Shown here: one piece after another, positions 22,330-34,093 of the stretch
Position numbering within the stretch: the first letter of the stretch is position 1
How the letters are laid out: each line of letters starts with the position of its first letter
DNA from: Datisca glomerata
Taxonomy: Eukaryota > Streptophyta > Magnoliopsida > Cucurbitales > Datiscaceae
Direction: 5' to 3'
NCBI GenBank assembly: GCA_003255025.1
Contig: QANY01013200.1
Location: forward strand, 434,001 to 498,000
Length of the DNA: 64,000 bases
Notes under the pieces: generated by a model
What the model was told of the DNA's origin: nothing
Database searches by the model: none
Seen by the model: the letters and a program-made list of their open reading frames with translations, nothing else
Position numbers and translations under genes: made by a program

Positions 22330-23981
22330 CCTCTACCTTTGGAAGCTACCTGGAGGTCTGATAAACCTCTTTGAACTATCTGAATCTCCTCTTGAATTTA
22401 CTCAGCAAATTATTTCTCATTTTCGGTTGTCTTCTATTTCATTTTAGTGCTTCTACTGGCCTCAGCCTTCTTGCTATCTTTATTCTCTTGCTGGTTGATT
22501 TGTCCTTAGGATTAATGATTTTTTCTTGTGGTGTTTCCACTTCACTTTCAAATTGTTGTTTCTTAAGGCTAGAGGCCAGTATCTTCCTTTTCCCTTTATC
22601 ATTTTGCTTCTTCTGAGTTTGTTTTAGTGGAGGTCATAACTCTTCCTCTTTAGAACTCTCTTCTTCCTCATTCTCCAATTGCTATTTTTCTTCATCACTC
22701 TCAGAATCCTCCAATTTTTCTTTCTCCACTTCCTCGAGCTCAATGTCTTATTCCTCACTAGATTCTTCCTCATCAATTTCCTCCTCTTCTAATACTTCAT
22801 CAAATAGCTCATGTTGTTCTTCAATTGGAACCTCTCCGTCATTTGCTAAACCTTCCCCCTTCCCAACTTGCTCACCTTCAGCCTGTACATCCTTATCCTT
22901 GCCTTCCTCAAGTTTCTAGAATTGAAGAATAGCTTCTGGAAAGGCAAGCAAAGGACATACAGGCTTTGTAAAGTTCTTCTAGAATTTCTTCTTCCAAGCA
23001 TGATCTTTTGACTACGCATATTCCAATAATGTTGTTACTGCTGCTCCAAATGTTGTAGCGTTGCAATCATCATCTTGCTAAAGGCTTCTTGATGTGCTAG
23101 CTTTTCTGAAATCAAGGTAAGAGCTTGTTCAACGTCTTCAGTGACCATTAACCTTGGCTTGAGAGTGTCTCTAGATGAGGAGGATGGCTAAGCAAAATGA
23201 GGGATAATGGTTTTTTTATCCTTTTTTAGCCGAAAAATATACTATAGCAATAAGGATTACACCACCTCTGTTTACTACCTTCTCCTCAATATTGACATAA
23301 GGCACTCTAGACATGAAACACAATCTAGTTATCAAATAGGAAAAAATTAAACAACCAATTTTCTTTCCAACATAAATTGCTAATCTCTCTAGAAATAATC
23401 TCGCCTATGTTGATAGATTTCCCAATCAGCAGAGCATGCAATAAAATTAATCTTTCTTACGTTACAGTTTGAATATGAGTTGTTGGCATAATTTTAGTAT
23501 GAATGAAATGGTACCAAACTTTAGCCCTTGGTTTCAACGCATATCTCAAACATGTTTTTTAATCCCTTAGTAGAGATAGTATGCCATTTGGTTCCTAATA
23601 TAGTGACCTCACGTAAAATGCTATTCACACTAAAAAAATATCTACGTCAAAAAGTGCATTAATCGCTTGAGGGCAAAAAGAAACCAAAGTACCTCTAACA
23701 GTCACAGAAACTTGGTCGTGCTCTAACAAATTAGTATAAAACTCTCTTACCAAAGGCACCACAACATTTTCAAGATAAGAGAAGAATTCATTCCACTTTC
23801 TTTGTGTGATAATGGCTGCTATATCTTTTGGCAGCCCCATAAATGTTGTGTCTTTGATAAGAAACCCTGTCTCCTCATGGAATTTCTTAACCCTAATTTC
23901 ATCTTCATACCCTTTCTTTGCTTCATCATTAACAAAATTTTAAATAGCAACAAGATTTTTTGCTTGACTTTTCGTCCTCAT
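22330..23981 (-). pseudogene. gypsy-1 extra ORF (putative plant transposon protein domain plus acidic and basic tails)
   Basis: The minus-strand ATG at 23981-23979 starts MRTKSQAKNLVAI, then a stop. It continues EIRVKKFHEETGFLIKD, then MGLPKDIAAIITQRKWNEFF and PLVREFYTNLL with VTVRGTLVSF. This resembles the 'putative plant transposon protein' domain (R-W..F......VREFY.N......V.VRG). Further down the frame is lost in places. At 22600-22920 it is very rich in Glu and Asp (EEEEIDEEESSEE), followed by a Lys/Arg-rich stretch (QTQKKQNDKGKRKILA) that could be a nuclear signal. The gypsy-2 copy keeps the same acidic-then-basic end. The function is not known to me. It lies between integrase and the 3' LTR, the place of the env-like ORF of Athila elements. 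Confidence 0.6.
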
Positions 23982-24879
23982 GGCTGAGAGAAAAATAATT
24001 TTTTTTCCTTGGTTGAACAAGGGCTTTGGGAGTTTATCATAAAAGTGAAAGAGTTTTGAGGAAGAAGACAAAAGTTTTAAGGGATTTGAAAATTAATGGG
24101 TGCTTGATAGGGTTTCTTCTTGTGACGCTTCATTTAAAGCGAGCGAGTTGCTACCCAAACACGCCATGTGGTAACCAATTAGCTAAATCAATGAGAAATT
24201 TTTGAAATTAAAAATTATTTTTTCTCAGTAACATATCTCGCTAAGATATTTTAATACATTTGGCTCCTTGGTGCTATAGCATGCGATTTACACTGTGATG
24301 TAGCATTTTCCACATACTAAAATCCATTTGCACAATTTATCATCAAAATTGGATTACATTCTCTATTTAACTTGCAATTACCAAATCAGAGTGGAAATCA
24401 ATATTCTGAGGGGTAAATTTTAGAAGCAATTTACTAAAATAAGCTAAACACAAATCCTAACCCTAATTAGAAAAACAAAATTAAATAAAAAACAAAAATA
24501 GAACATGATTGAAAAACTGAAATAGAAATAGCCCGGGTTGTTGTTTTAGAGTCTTTATCCTGACTTTGAGCTATTTTATTGTTCTTCAAGTGAATTTGAT
24601 TTTTTCATTCTATCTACATCATTATCCTAATATTACTTCACCCTTTGTCCACTTACGTGAAATCCCTACATGTTTTCATCCATTAAGTCCATAACTCCCT
24701 AAAGATATACTTTGAGCAGCTTGAAGGGTCCTGAACAATGAGATTTTAGTTTTCCTAGGAATAATTTTAATCTAGAGTTGAATAACAATACTTGAGTTTC
24801 TAGAATTAGCTCTCTAGACACAATCCTCTTATCATGCCATTTCTTTGTTTTCTCCTTGTACAATCTTGCATTTTTTATA

Positions 24880-27300
24880 GGAAATTTACATCAATTCATC
24901 CAACTCATTTAGTTGAAGTGCTCTATTTTCCCAGCAGCCTGAACATTTAAATTCACTTTCTTCATTGCCCAGAATGCTCTGTGTTGTAGGGTCCAATGGT
25001 AGGTGAAATGATTTTCCAAAAACTAGCATGTAAGGAGACATGCCAAGTGGAGTGTTGAAGGTTGTTCAATATGCCCGTAGTGCATCATCTAGCCTGATTG
25101 ACTAGTCATTTCTACTAGGATTTACCACTTTCTCTAGAATTCTTTAAATTTCATTGTTCGACAATTCAACCTATTGACTGGTTTAAGGATGATAGGTTAT
25201 ATCAACCTTATGCTTTACCACATATTTTAGTAGGATCCCCTCAAAGAGTTTGTTAGAGAAGTTGGTTCCTTTATTAGTGATAATGGCTCTAGGTGTGACA
25301 AACCTTGTAAAAATATTCTTTTGTAAGAATTTGACTACCTCCCTCGAATCATTAGTTGGTAGGGATGACCCCTCCACCACTAAGATACATTATTCACTAC
25401 AACTACGATGTATAGGTTACCAAAGGATGGTGGAAATTGTCCCATAAAGTTTGTTCCTCATACATCAAACAGTTCAACCTTAGGATGTTGTTCAAGGGCA
25501 TTTCTTAACTTTGTGAATTATTTCCTACCCTTTGACATTTATCTCAACACTTCGCCAAGTCATGAACATCTTTAAAAGTTGAGGGCCAGTAATAGCGACA
25601 TTGCGAGACCTTTTTAGTTGTTTTTAAACCTCCAAAATGTCCTCCATAAGGTGAAGAATGGCACTACTATAAAATTCTTTGCATTTCTTTTTCTAGCACT
25701 CATCTTCTAAATATTTGATCTAAAATATTGCTTGTATAAGTATATTTCATCCCAATAATAGCTCTTTAACTATTGAAAGAACTTCCTTAATTGTTGTAAA
25801 TTCAATTATGGAGGTAGAACTCCACTAGCTAGATAGTTGAATCTGTCAGCATACCAGGGTGCATCCATTTGAGTCACAGCCCAATAGCTGCTCATCTAAG
25901 AAAATCTTAGTTATAGTCATTCTGCTTTAGCAGTATCCCCTATTCAAGCCTTGATAAATGGTCAGCTACCTGATTCTCTAAGCATTTCTAGTCTTTAGTT
26001 TTAGGATCAAATTTTTGTAGCAATAGAATCCATCTAATTATCCTGGGTTTTGCATCTTTTTTAGAGACTAAGTATTTGATGATTAAGTGATTTGATAAAC
26101 TGTCACCTTTGTCCCAACCAAGTAAGCTCTAAACTTGTCAAAAGCAAAAACAATAGCTAATATATCTTTTTATGTTGTTTTGTAATTAAGTCCAGCATCA
26201 GTGAGTGTTTTGGTGATGTAATATATAAAATGAAAAGCTTCCTTTGGCCAAGGTTTGGAAATTATGAATCTTCTGTAAAATATTGCATGTCCCAAAAAAC
26301 TTTTTATTCATTTTACTGATGTGGGAGTAGGTAGCTTCTCAATGGCCTCTATCTTGGCCTTGTCTACTTCAATTCCTTTCATTGAAACTCTATGGCCTAA
26401 GACAATGCCTTCTTGAACCATGAAATGGCATTATTCCCCATTCAGCACCAGATTAGTCTCTTCACATCTTTCAAGTACTATTTTCAGGTTTGTTAACCAT
26501 TTTGTGTAATATTATCCAAAAATAGAAAAGTCATCCATGAATATCTCTAAAGTTTACTCTACCACATCTGTGATGATGGCCATTATGCACCTCTGAAAGG
26601 TTGTTGGGCCATTAAATAATCCAAAAGGAATCGACCTGAAAGAAAAAGTCCCAAATGGATGTGTGAATGTTATTTTCTCCACATCTTTAAGTGCTATAGC
26701 AATTTGGTTATTACTTGAATACCCATCTAAGGAATAATAATATTCCTTCCCTACTAGTTTGTCAAGCATCTGATCAATGAATGGTAGTGAAAAGTGATCA
26801 TTCCCATTGTTCTTGTTTAGCTTCCTGTGATCAATACAAACTCTCTGACCTATGACAATCCTTGTTGGTATCAATTCATTGTTCAAATTTAAAATTACTG
26901 TTATACCCTATTCTTTTGTACACATTGGACTAGACTCATCCATGCACTATCTCAAATAGGATAGATAATTCCAGAATCTAACCACTTGAGCATTTATTTC
27001 TTCACCACTTCTTTCATGATAAGGTTCACCCTTATTTTCTGTTCAATTGAATCGATATTATGTTCTTCAAGAAAAATTGTCTACATGCAAATAGGACTGA
27101 TTTCTCTTATGTCAGTCTTTTGCCAGCATATTGCCTTCTTATACCTTCCTAACATCTCAAGCAACAACTGTTCATTTTCTATACTTAAAGATGAAGAAAT
27201 AATAATAGATAAAGAGCACTTTTCACCAAGATAAACAAATTTCAAATAAGATGTCAAAGGCTTTAATTCCAGAATGGGTGGTCACTCAACATATGGTAAA
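24880..27300 (-). pseudogene. gypsy-1 pol remnant: RT, RNase H, integrase
   Basis: The RT frame is 26554-26886: VCIDHRKLN, then SLPFIDQMLDKLVG, SLDGYSSNNQIAIA and FGTFSFRSIPFGLFNGPTTF. After a stop come IFMDDFSIFG (the DD active site) and LNGE.CHFMVQEGIVLGH. RNase H is at about 25900-26200 (DILAIVFAFDKFRAYLVG). The integrase zinc-binding region is at about 25480-25690 (YGGHFGGLKTTKKVSQCRYY). The integrase core is at about 25183-25470 (WGTNFMGQFPPSFG, TNKGTNFSNKLFEGILLKY). The integrase end runs to about 24880 (LDDALRAY.TTFNTPLGMSP, LQLNELDEL). Upstream are LPYVE.PPILELKPL and EKCSLSIIISSSL. Several stops interrupt it. Confidence 0.88.
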
Positions 27301-27498
27301 GAGGGTTTGAATTTCCTCTCAGACAATTCCAATGACTTAAACTGTCTTCCAACCCTGAAAATGGTTGTGTAGCTTCTAACCAAGTCACTTCAACACCTTC
27401 TAGTTCACTACTTTCATCCTCAAAATCATCAAAGGTCAAAGCTGGAATCTTAGTTCTACTCCAACTTCTACTTAACTTCTCCCAATATAATGGAATAA

Positions 27499-27568
27499 TT
27501 TCCTCTTTTCTTCTTGAACTTCCAGATCTGGAATTTCCTCTTTTCTTCTTTAACTTCCAGATCTGGAA
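27499..27568. repeat. 35-bp direct tandem repeat (two copies)
   Basis: Two copies of a unit starting TTTCCTCTTTTCTTCTT and ending CCAGATCTGGAA, at 27499-27533 and 27534-27568, differ by one base. CCAGATCTGG is itself a palindrome. It lies in the gypsy-1 region upstream of RT. Confidence 0.9.
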
Positions 27569-27619
27569 TTTCTTTTTTATTCTTTTACTTCTAAAACATT
27601 TACATCTTAAACTTCAATG

Positions 27620-27860
27620 GCTTCCTAGAGAAAGAGATGCAAACTGAGAGACAGAGAGAGATAGAAGCGAACTGAGAGATAAAGAGATGAACAAAGAAAT
27701 AGAGATAGAGAGACGAACTGAGAGATATAAAGAGAGAGAGACAAACTGAGAGAGAGAGAGAGATGAACTGTGCAAGAGAGAGAAAGATGAACTGAGAGAG
27801 AGAGAGAGAGAGTCTTTGACGAGTGAAAGAGAGTCTTCGATGAGTGAGAGAGGAGAGGAT
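27620..27860. repeat. GA-rich low-complexity tract
   Basis: Long runs of GAGA with interspersed GAACTGAGAGA units. Reading frames through it on the minus strand translate to Ser/Leu repeats and are not genes. Confidence 0.9.
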
Positions 27861-28135
27861 GAGATGAGTCTTTGAGGAGAAAATTGGAGAGGAGAGGCTG
27901 CGATGTGAGAGGAGGAGAGAACAAAATGGGTCAGGGTTTCTAAAAATCTCTTTATATATAAATGTGGTGCGGTTCGGCTCGGTGCGATTTCCCTAGCAAA
28001 ACCGTAAACCGAACCGAATCTTATATATATATTTTTTTGCAACCGAACCAAACCGTTAACAATCTTCTAACCAATCGAACTGCTCCGGTTTGGTCAGTTT
28101 TTTTTTTGTTTTGCGGTTTTGCTTACACCCCTAGG
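27860..28135 (-). mobile_element. Fragment of a TAGGGGTGTAA-type inverted-repeat element
   Basis: The right end on the plus strand is GCTTACACCCCTA, that is TAGGGGTGTAAGC on the minus strand, followed inward by repeated (A)CCGAACCGAA / GGTTCGG strings. The 3-kb element at 44865-47878 has the same terminus and the same interior style. A matching left terminus was not found near 27600, so this copy seems one-ended. hAT-like affinity is a guess. Confidence 0.5.
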
Positions 28136-28736
28136 TATCTCTGCCATTCAACCTTTTCACATATTTTTCCTTTGACGATCAGATTTTTTCAATTGTTGTA
28201 TCTATGAGTTTCAGAAGTGGTTCAATTCTTGTTATTTTCCCTTCAATTTCTGATGAGGCTATCATGAAAGTGCTCATAAGTGCTGTAAATTTCCCTTCGA
28301 TTTTGCTTCATCATTGAGATTCTTTGATATCATTGTTGAGCTCCATGCCAAATCCGTACCGCGTATTCAAGAGAAAAAGAAAGAAGAAAATTTGTCAAAA
28401 ACACTTATTTCATTGGTTTATAGAATCATCTGAGGTGTTGTCCATGTGTGCAATTTTTTCCACTTTTTAGATTTATTTCAGTCAAGCCTCTCACATTCAA
28501 GCATGTAAATTTAATTGGTGTTAGATTAAAAAAATTGAAGAACCTTAACACGGATTTCAGCCTGAAAATTATGGTGGGAACATTCACACCAAGCAATTCG
28601 TAGAACACAATTTGCTCATTGATTGCACATACCTTTATAAACCCATTCCTGACTTATTCAAAGTAAAGAAGTTCACAACGTACCTTCACAAGATGAGATA
28701 CAAATTTGTTTAGGGAGATGAATGAAATAGCAAAAG
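28136..28736 (-). other. Probable gypsy-1 gag region remnant
   Basis: On the minus strand a short stretch reads LMSTFMIASSEIEGKITRIE, recalling the segment of plant gypsy gag before the protease (the 'LEALMxxFM' motif). It is interrupted by stops, and the rest of the stretch is not recognisable. Confidence 0.35.
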
Positions 28737-30092
28737 TGTTGTGTGATGTACGTACGCAAGTGCACGTATCATTAACAAGTAATAAAGTGGTAAGTGAGTG
28801 TAATTCTCTAGAAGGATTGATGAAAATATGGCAATTAATAAGATCAAGTTTAATTCTAATAGAGCAGAGTAACAGCAATAATTTTGAGTTTAATTAATCT
28901 AAAGGATAAAGTAAAGAGCATTAATATGAGTGAGTTAATTCAGAGCAACACTCTCAGAATATTGGGCACAAAACAGAGTGACATAGATGTTTTCAATTGT
29001 GAAATGAGCTAGGATGGCTAAGTCCCCTTGTTGTTAATATCCCTAAATCTATTCAATCCGCTATACCTTCTTATTAGTATCAACCTCAACTTATTATGTG
29101 CAACAAATTTCCATCCTTGAATCTCTTAACTCTAACCATAATTAACTTATTCCTAAGCCAATGTGAGAATTGAGTTATTTATCATTTGTTCTAGTTGATT
29201 GGTTTACAGGATGAGCATATATGCCTATATTTCTCACTAAATACTTGGATCTATAAGATGTAAGTATCAAGTATCATTTATGCTAAGTCCATCAGATTAA
29301 ACCCTTCCAGTATTCAACCCAACTTATATCTTACTAAAGATGGCCAATCAGTAATAAGAATGAGGATTAATTAACCTTAAATGAAATGCTATTAAGAAAT
29401 GAGCAAATTGAACTTCCTTAATTAGGAATAAAAACTTCAAGGCTCTTTAACCATACTAACTTAAGAGTTTTAGCTCGTAATGAGCTTAAGAGCAGATTCG
29501 AATACAACCATATCCATTGACAAACTTTCTTTGTCTTCTTCCTTACGTCATTTCTTGCCTTTTATGTCGTTTTCCTTTCTTTTCTTCTTTGCAAAATGTC
29601 CCCTGATTCCAAGCAAAGTGTTGGTTCCCTCTCCTAGAAGGTGTACTTACTATATATGGAACCTTAAAATTAGGGTTTCAACTTCTAGCAAGGACACTTG
29701 TCGAGCAACAACAAAGACGGAGACCATAGGGAAAGCAATAACGCCATCTGGATAACGACTTTTCGAGCGCATGAGCTTCTCTTCCTTTTGGGGTGCCAGC
29801 TAGACTAAATGATAAAGTCCATCCCATGAGTGCATCAACGTTGCTTTAGGGATATGGTTTTCCATGCTGCAACATTCTCTTCATCCACTGATCATCCTAG
29901 AGTCCCTACACAACCTTTTGCATTAAATGCTCATAAGCTACCAACAAAACTAAAAAGGTAGCTAAAACCCTAAAAGATAACTAAAATAATGAAAATGACA
30001 TAGATAAGACTAGAAATTGATGCATTACCCTAAGAATACTAATGCATTGAACTTAAGAATGCAAAGATAACTCTAACTTCTTAGAGTTATCA
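28737..30092 (-). repeat. gypsy-2 3' LTR (1356 bp)
   Basis: Plus-strand ends are TGTTGTGTGATG and GAGTTATCA. It is collinear with the gypsy-1 LTR outside the CACTA insertion, and its right half is collinear with 32411-33497. The minus-strand polypurine tract TTTGGGAGTG abuts it at 30093-30102. Confidence 0.82.
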
Positions 30093-30613
30093 CACTCCCA
30101 AACTTAAGACATTACTCGTCTTCGAGTGATGACAACCATGATAACCAAATAAACAAACGATAACTCAGAAGACACCTACCCTCCACCTACTAGGTTTTGC
30201 CTTAAGTGCAAGCAAGAAATCTAAGCCCTTAAAAACATCATGCTCAACAACACATTAAGATTATAAGAATATCAAATTTTTACTATTAAACATGTTGAAT
30301 TGAATGCAAGCCTAATCCCCTCAGTGAGTGTGTGCTAGAGAATAGAGTTGCTCTCTCAAACTGCTTAAGCTACTTTAAATAGAGGTCTTTGACTTCACTT
30401 TAGTGCTCAAACTATTCGACTTAGCTCAACAGTCAAACAACAATTAGTGTGAAATCTTATTACACAAGGAGAAAAGCAATTACAATCATGTAGTATAAAA
30501 AGAGAATTGAAGTACTGATTTACATTCTTATTTTATCCAATTACTTTTTCCTTACTTTTCTATAGCATTCTTTGTTTTTTTTTTTTGGGCAAAGTTAGAA
30601 TACCTATTTTGTT

Positions 30614-30800
30614 ACCTTGCCTTTTGACATGAATGGAAACACTTTTGGTGAAGACACCCGGTTATTCAACAATGCAACAAATAAGATTACTAAATTTTCT
30701 TATTTTTACTTTTTCTACAACAGACTCATATCTCTTGCTACCTTTTGACGTGAATGGCAATACTTGTGGTGAAGACACCCGATTTACTCAACAACCTAAG
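30614..30800 (-). repeat. Two tandem copies of a ~122-bp unit in gypsy-2 3' UTR
   Basis: The string GGTGAAGACACCCG appears twice with an offset of about 122 bp, each after a CCTTTTGAC(A/G)TGAATGG string. It is the counterpart of 21798-22000 in gypsy-1. Confidence 0.75.
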
Positions 30801-31439
30801 ATAGATGAGTCATTCTAACCTTTCTTTCTTCTTTTTGAACATGCTATTTTTCTTTTATGCAAATGGAGCAGCATAGTTACATAAGAATCTTCTAACAAAA
30901 ACTTTCCCCCAAACTTGAATATTGCCAACTATGACTTGCTACAACATCGCTTTCCTAAAATTCTAAAATGCCTGCTTGAACATTAAATCTCCCTCATACT
31001 TAAAGCAACTTAAACCATTAAAAGCAGCTAACTCAACCTCTAAGGATAAGGGAACTAAGCTACACACTCCAATTACAACATTATTCAAGGGCAAATTTTC
31101 ACTTAAAAGCTATTTCTATCTCTTATTTGCTTCTCTCTTTTTTTATATGCTTTTAGATTTTATTTATTGAGCAATTAATTTGGGGCTTAGATTAAAAGCT
31201 AACACTAAAAATCAGAACTTTAACCTAAAACATTTAAAGAAAAATAACCTACCAAGAAAGGGCATAAGACCCTCTCCCCCAAACTTAAAAATTACAGTGT
31301 CTTCACACACACCAAAGAAATGCTTAAAAAGACAAACTATAAGTAGAATTGCAAATATCTAGATAAACCAAAACATAATTCACCAGTAGCCAAATAGAGA
31401 GAAGGAAGAAACAAGAAGCAACAAAAATTAAAGGAATCG

Positions 31440-32295
31440 GAGAAGTAACTCCCCTGATGTTGCTGTAGATTGCTGCAGCACTCTAATAACCTTTATTGCT
31501 TTGATGAACTCTTTAGCCCTCTTCTTCCTTTAGAGGGGGTCTGTATATTCGATAAAATTTTCTGCACAACTTGGATCTCCTCCTGGATTTTGTTCGTGAA
31601 GGACCGTTCATTTTCAGCCATTTTTACTTTCTTCTTGGTACTTGCACTTGACTCAGCCTTTGCTGCTTCTTTCTTCTTCTTAGGAGATTCCCCTTAGATT
31701 TGACAACCTTAGGGGTCTCTTCCTTTCTCTCCATTGGTTGCTTCTCAGGGCTGGGTGTGAGTAGTTTTCTTTTTCTTTTTCCTTCGTGCTTTTTGGCAGA
31801 TTGCTTGGGTGGTGGGGTTAGCAATTTCTAAATTTCCTTAATTTCCTCCTCATGTTACTCTTCTTCTTCCTCCTCACTGACCTCTTTTTCTTCCTCATCT
31901 TTCTCATATTCTTCTTCAACCTCCTCCTCTTCACTTTATAAGGCCTTGCACTTTCATATGAAAATAACCTGAGCTCGTCTAGCTCATTCAACTACAAAGC
32001 CCTATTTTCTCCAGCAGCTTGTAAATCCAGATTCAACTTCTTAAAAACCCAAAAGGCTTTATGCTGCAGCTCCAATGACAAGTGACAAGCTTTGCCCAAG
32101 ACCGGCCTATATGGAGACATACCTAAGGGAGTCTTTAAAGCTGTCCTATAAGCCATAAGGCATCATCAAGCCTTAGAGACCAATCTTTCCTGCTTGCGAC
32201 CACCTTGATAACTCCACTTGACCATTAGTCTAGGGATGATAAGCTATAGCAACTTTCTGTTTCAATCTCTGGATCAAAATTGAAGTCGAGTAGTT
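31440..32295 (-). pseudogene. gypsy-2 integrase C-terminus joined to end of extra ORF
   Basis: From about 32290 downward the minus strand reads VAIAYHP, then TNGQVELS and a short conserved segment with LGQSLSL, ending near KCKAL at about 31940. These are the integrase C-terminal region motifs of Tat/Athila elements. It passes straight into EEEEVEEEYEKDEEEKE and then the basic frame at 31624-31824 (KKHEGKRKRKLLTP). In gypsy-1 these two parts are about 2 kb apart, so the domain-bearing part of the extra ORF was deleted here. Stops interrupt both parts. Confidence 0.7.
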
Positions 32296-32410
32296 GCTGC
32301 CTGCGCATAAATTATAATCCAAGTACCTCAACAGGGTAAAAGTAAAATTTTAGCACCATAACTCGCTAATTAGATTTAATTTGATCTAAATAACTTTCTC
32401 ACTCAATCCC

Positions 32411-33497
32411 TAGCTTAAGAGTTTTAGCTCATAATGGAGCAGATTCGAATATAACCATATCCATTGATAAACTTACATAAATGAAGCTCAGAGAAGAAGG
32501 TACAATAAAATAGAGAACGGCAAAGATGAAAATAAAGTAGGGAATAAACGAATATCCTCCTTCTTTGTCTTCTTCCTTGCGTCCTTTTTGTCGTTTTCCT
32601 CTCTTTTCTTCTCTACAAAATGTCCCCTAATTCCAAGCAAAGTGTCAGATCCCTTGTATGGGATTAGATATCTCACAACTATATCTTGAATCTTGTGCTT
32701 TTCCGTTCAATTGCACGGACTGACTCCCTCATGAGTGTAGAGGGTACGGTTGTTCAAGGTTCAATTTGGTCGATTTTTTATGAAAAATTGAACCGAACCA
32801 AAACTTCAGTTCGGCACAACTAAACTGTTCATGAAAAATAAATAGAATTGAACTGAGAGTTTCAGCTCTTCAATTCAGCAATAATGATGAAAAATATTTT
32901 TTTAAAATTTTTAAAGGATAGCATCGAAAAAAATAATAAAAAATTAAAGTTTTTGTTTTCGGTTTGTTTTGATTCCATTTAGTTTTATATGAAATAATTA
33001 CAAAATTAAAAAAGATAATAGGAAATTAATCTTTCGGTTTAGTTGTTGTACATATTATATATGGAACCACAAAATTAGGGCTTCAACTTCTAGCAGGGTC
33101 ACTTGTCGAGCAACACCAAAGGCGGTGACCACAGGAAAAGCAATAGCGCCATCTGGATAACAACTTTTCGAGCACACGAGCTACTCTTCCTTTTGGGGCG
33201 CCAGTTGGACTAAATGATGAAGTCCATGCCATGTGTGTATCAATGTTGCTATAGCGATATGGTTTTTCACGCTGCAGCATTCTCTTCAGCCACTGCTCAT
33301 CCAAGAATCCCTACACAGAAAGCATAACCTTTTGCATAAACTGCTCATTAAGTACCAATGAAACTAAAAAGGTAGGTAAAGATAGCTAACATAGTGAAAA
33401 TGACATAGATAAGACTAGTAATTGATGCATCACCCTAAGAATAATAATGAATTAAACTTGAAAACATAAAGATAACTCTAATTTCTTAGAGTTATCA
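32411..33497 (-). repeat. gypsy-2 5' LTR, truncated and interrupted
   Basis: It starts in the shared string CTTAAGAGTTTTAGCTC (compare 29460) and ends GAGTTATCA at 33497. The primer-binding-site side of the LTR (about 0.7 kb) is missing. A roughly 0.4-kb block at about 32650-33045 has no match in the other LTR copies. Confidence 0.75.
32650..33045. mobile_element. ~0.4-kb insertion in gypsy-2 5' LTR
   Basis: The sequence is absent from the two other LTR copies. It contains GAACCGAACC/GGTTCGG-like strings similar to those in the TAGGGGTGTAA elements elsewhere in the window, but no matching termini are visible. Confidence 0.45.
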
Positions 33498-34093
33498 GAA
33501 AGCCCTCTCACGATTAACTAGTGGAGTCTTCTTTGCCAGGTTGGAGAAGACGCTGTGGAGGGTTTGGGATCATGTGGGCTGTGAATATATACTATTATTC
33601 TCTGTAGTATATATAAATGGGGCTAGGGGGAGAAATATTATTGGACAAAAATTATCCTTATTATTATATGAAATTCTAATTTGATAAGTCTCTTGATATT
33701 CTCTCTATCACAATCACATTTGTCATTTCAATTATTAAAAATAAACGAGTTTTAGAAAATTAAAAGATATCAGTACTAAAAAATTCATTTTTCACGATGG
33801 GGATTCTTTGTCGTGAAAAAGAATTGACGACGGTGTCTTAACTGTCATCTTAAAAAGTATTGTAGAAAATGGTTAATTTGTTACGATGGTGGGTTTTTTA
33901 TGTCGGTTTTTCTATGAACCATCGTGAATAAGCTAACATCCACGATGGGATCTGTGGAACTATATCCACCATGGTATCTATCCCCACCGTTGTGGGAGTA
34001 AGATGATTGCTTCTCTAGAAACTATCATGAATAGTTCCACAGATACCGTTAGGTTGTTCTTGGTGTTGGTATGACATCTTGTAAAGTTTAAGG
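33498..34093. other. Spacer with a possible decayed CACTA-like terminus
   Basis: At about 33772, AGTACTAAAAAATTCA followed by many CGATGG / CCATCG strings in both orientations (33795-34050) looks like a worn CACTA end with subterminal repeats. No partner terminus or target duplication was found, so this is tentative. Confidence 0.35.

Larger units (their letters stand above)
17294..28736 (-). mobile_element. Ty3/gypsy retrotransposon, OTA (Tat/Athila-like) type (gypsy-1), 5' end eroded
   Basis: On the minus strand, high to low, the order is gag traces, protease-RT linker, RT, RNase H, integrase, an extra acidic ORF and a 3' LTR. RT before integrase is diagnostic of Ty3/gypsy. The extra ORF downstream of integrase, and the ELKPL..LK.VYLG motif upstream of RT, are typical of the plant Tat/Athila side of the family. 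The 3' LTR is 17294-21297. No 5' LTR was found before the start of gypsy-2 at 28737, so the right limit is approximate. The 3' LTR is interrupted by a CACTA element, and the gag region at 27600-28135 by another insertion. Confidence 0.8.
28737..33497 (-). mobile_element. Internally deleted copy of the same Ty3/gypsy family (gypsy-2)
   Basis: The 3' LTR is 28737-30092 and the partial 5' LTR is 32411-33497, with only 2.3 kb between them instead of the roughly 7 kb or more that gypsy-1 shows. Flanks are AAAAG (28732-28736) and GAAAG (33498-33502), a 4-of-5 match, plausible as a decayed target duplication. Internally only the integrase C-terminal part, fused directly to the end of the extra ORF, survives. 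Gag, protease, RT, RNase H and most of integrase are gone. Confidence 0.78.

Noticed and set aside
22371..22616. Plus-strand hydrophobic frame resembling a membrane protein
   Set aside because: It is the antisense of the charged minus-strand extra ORF of gypsy-1.
27614..28051. 145-codon minus-strand frame rich in Ser and Leu
   Set aside because: It lies in a GA/CT simple-sequence tract. Its length is due to composition, not coding.
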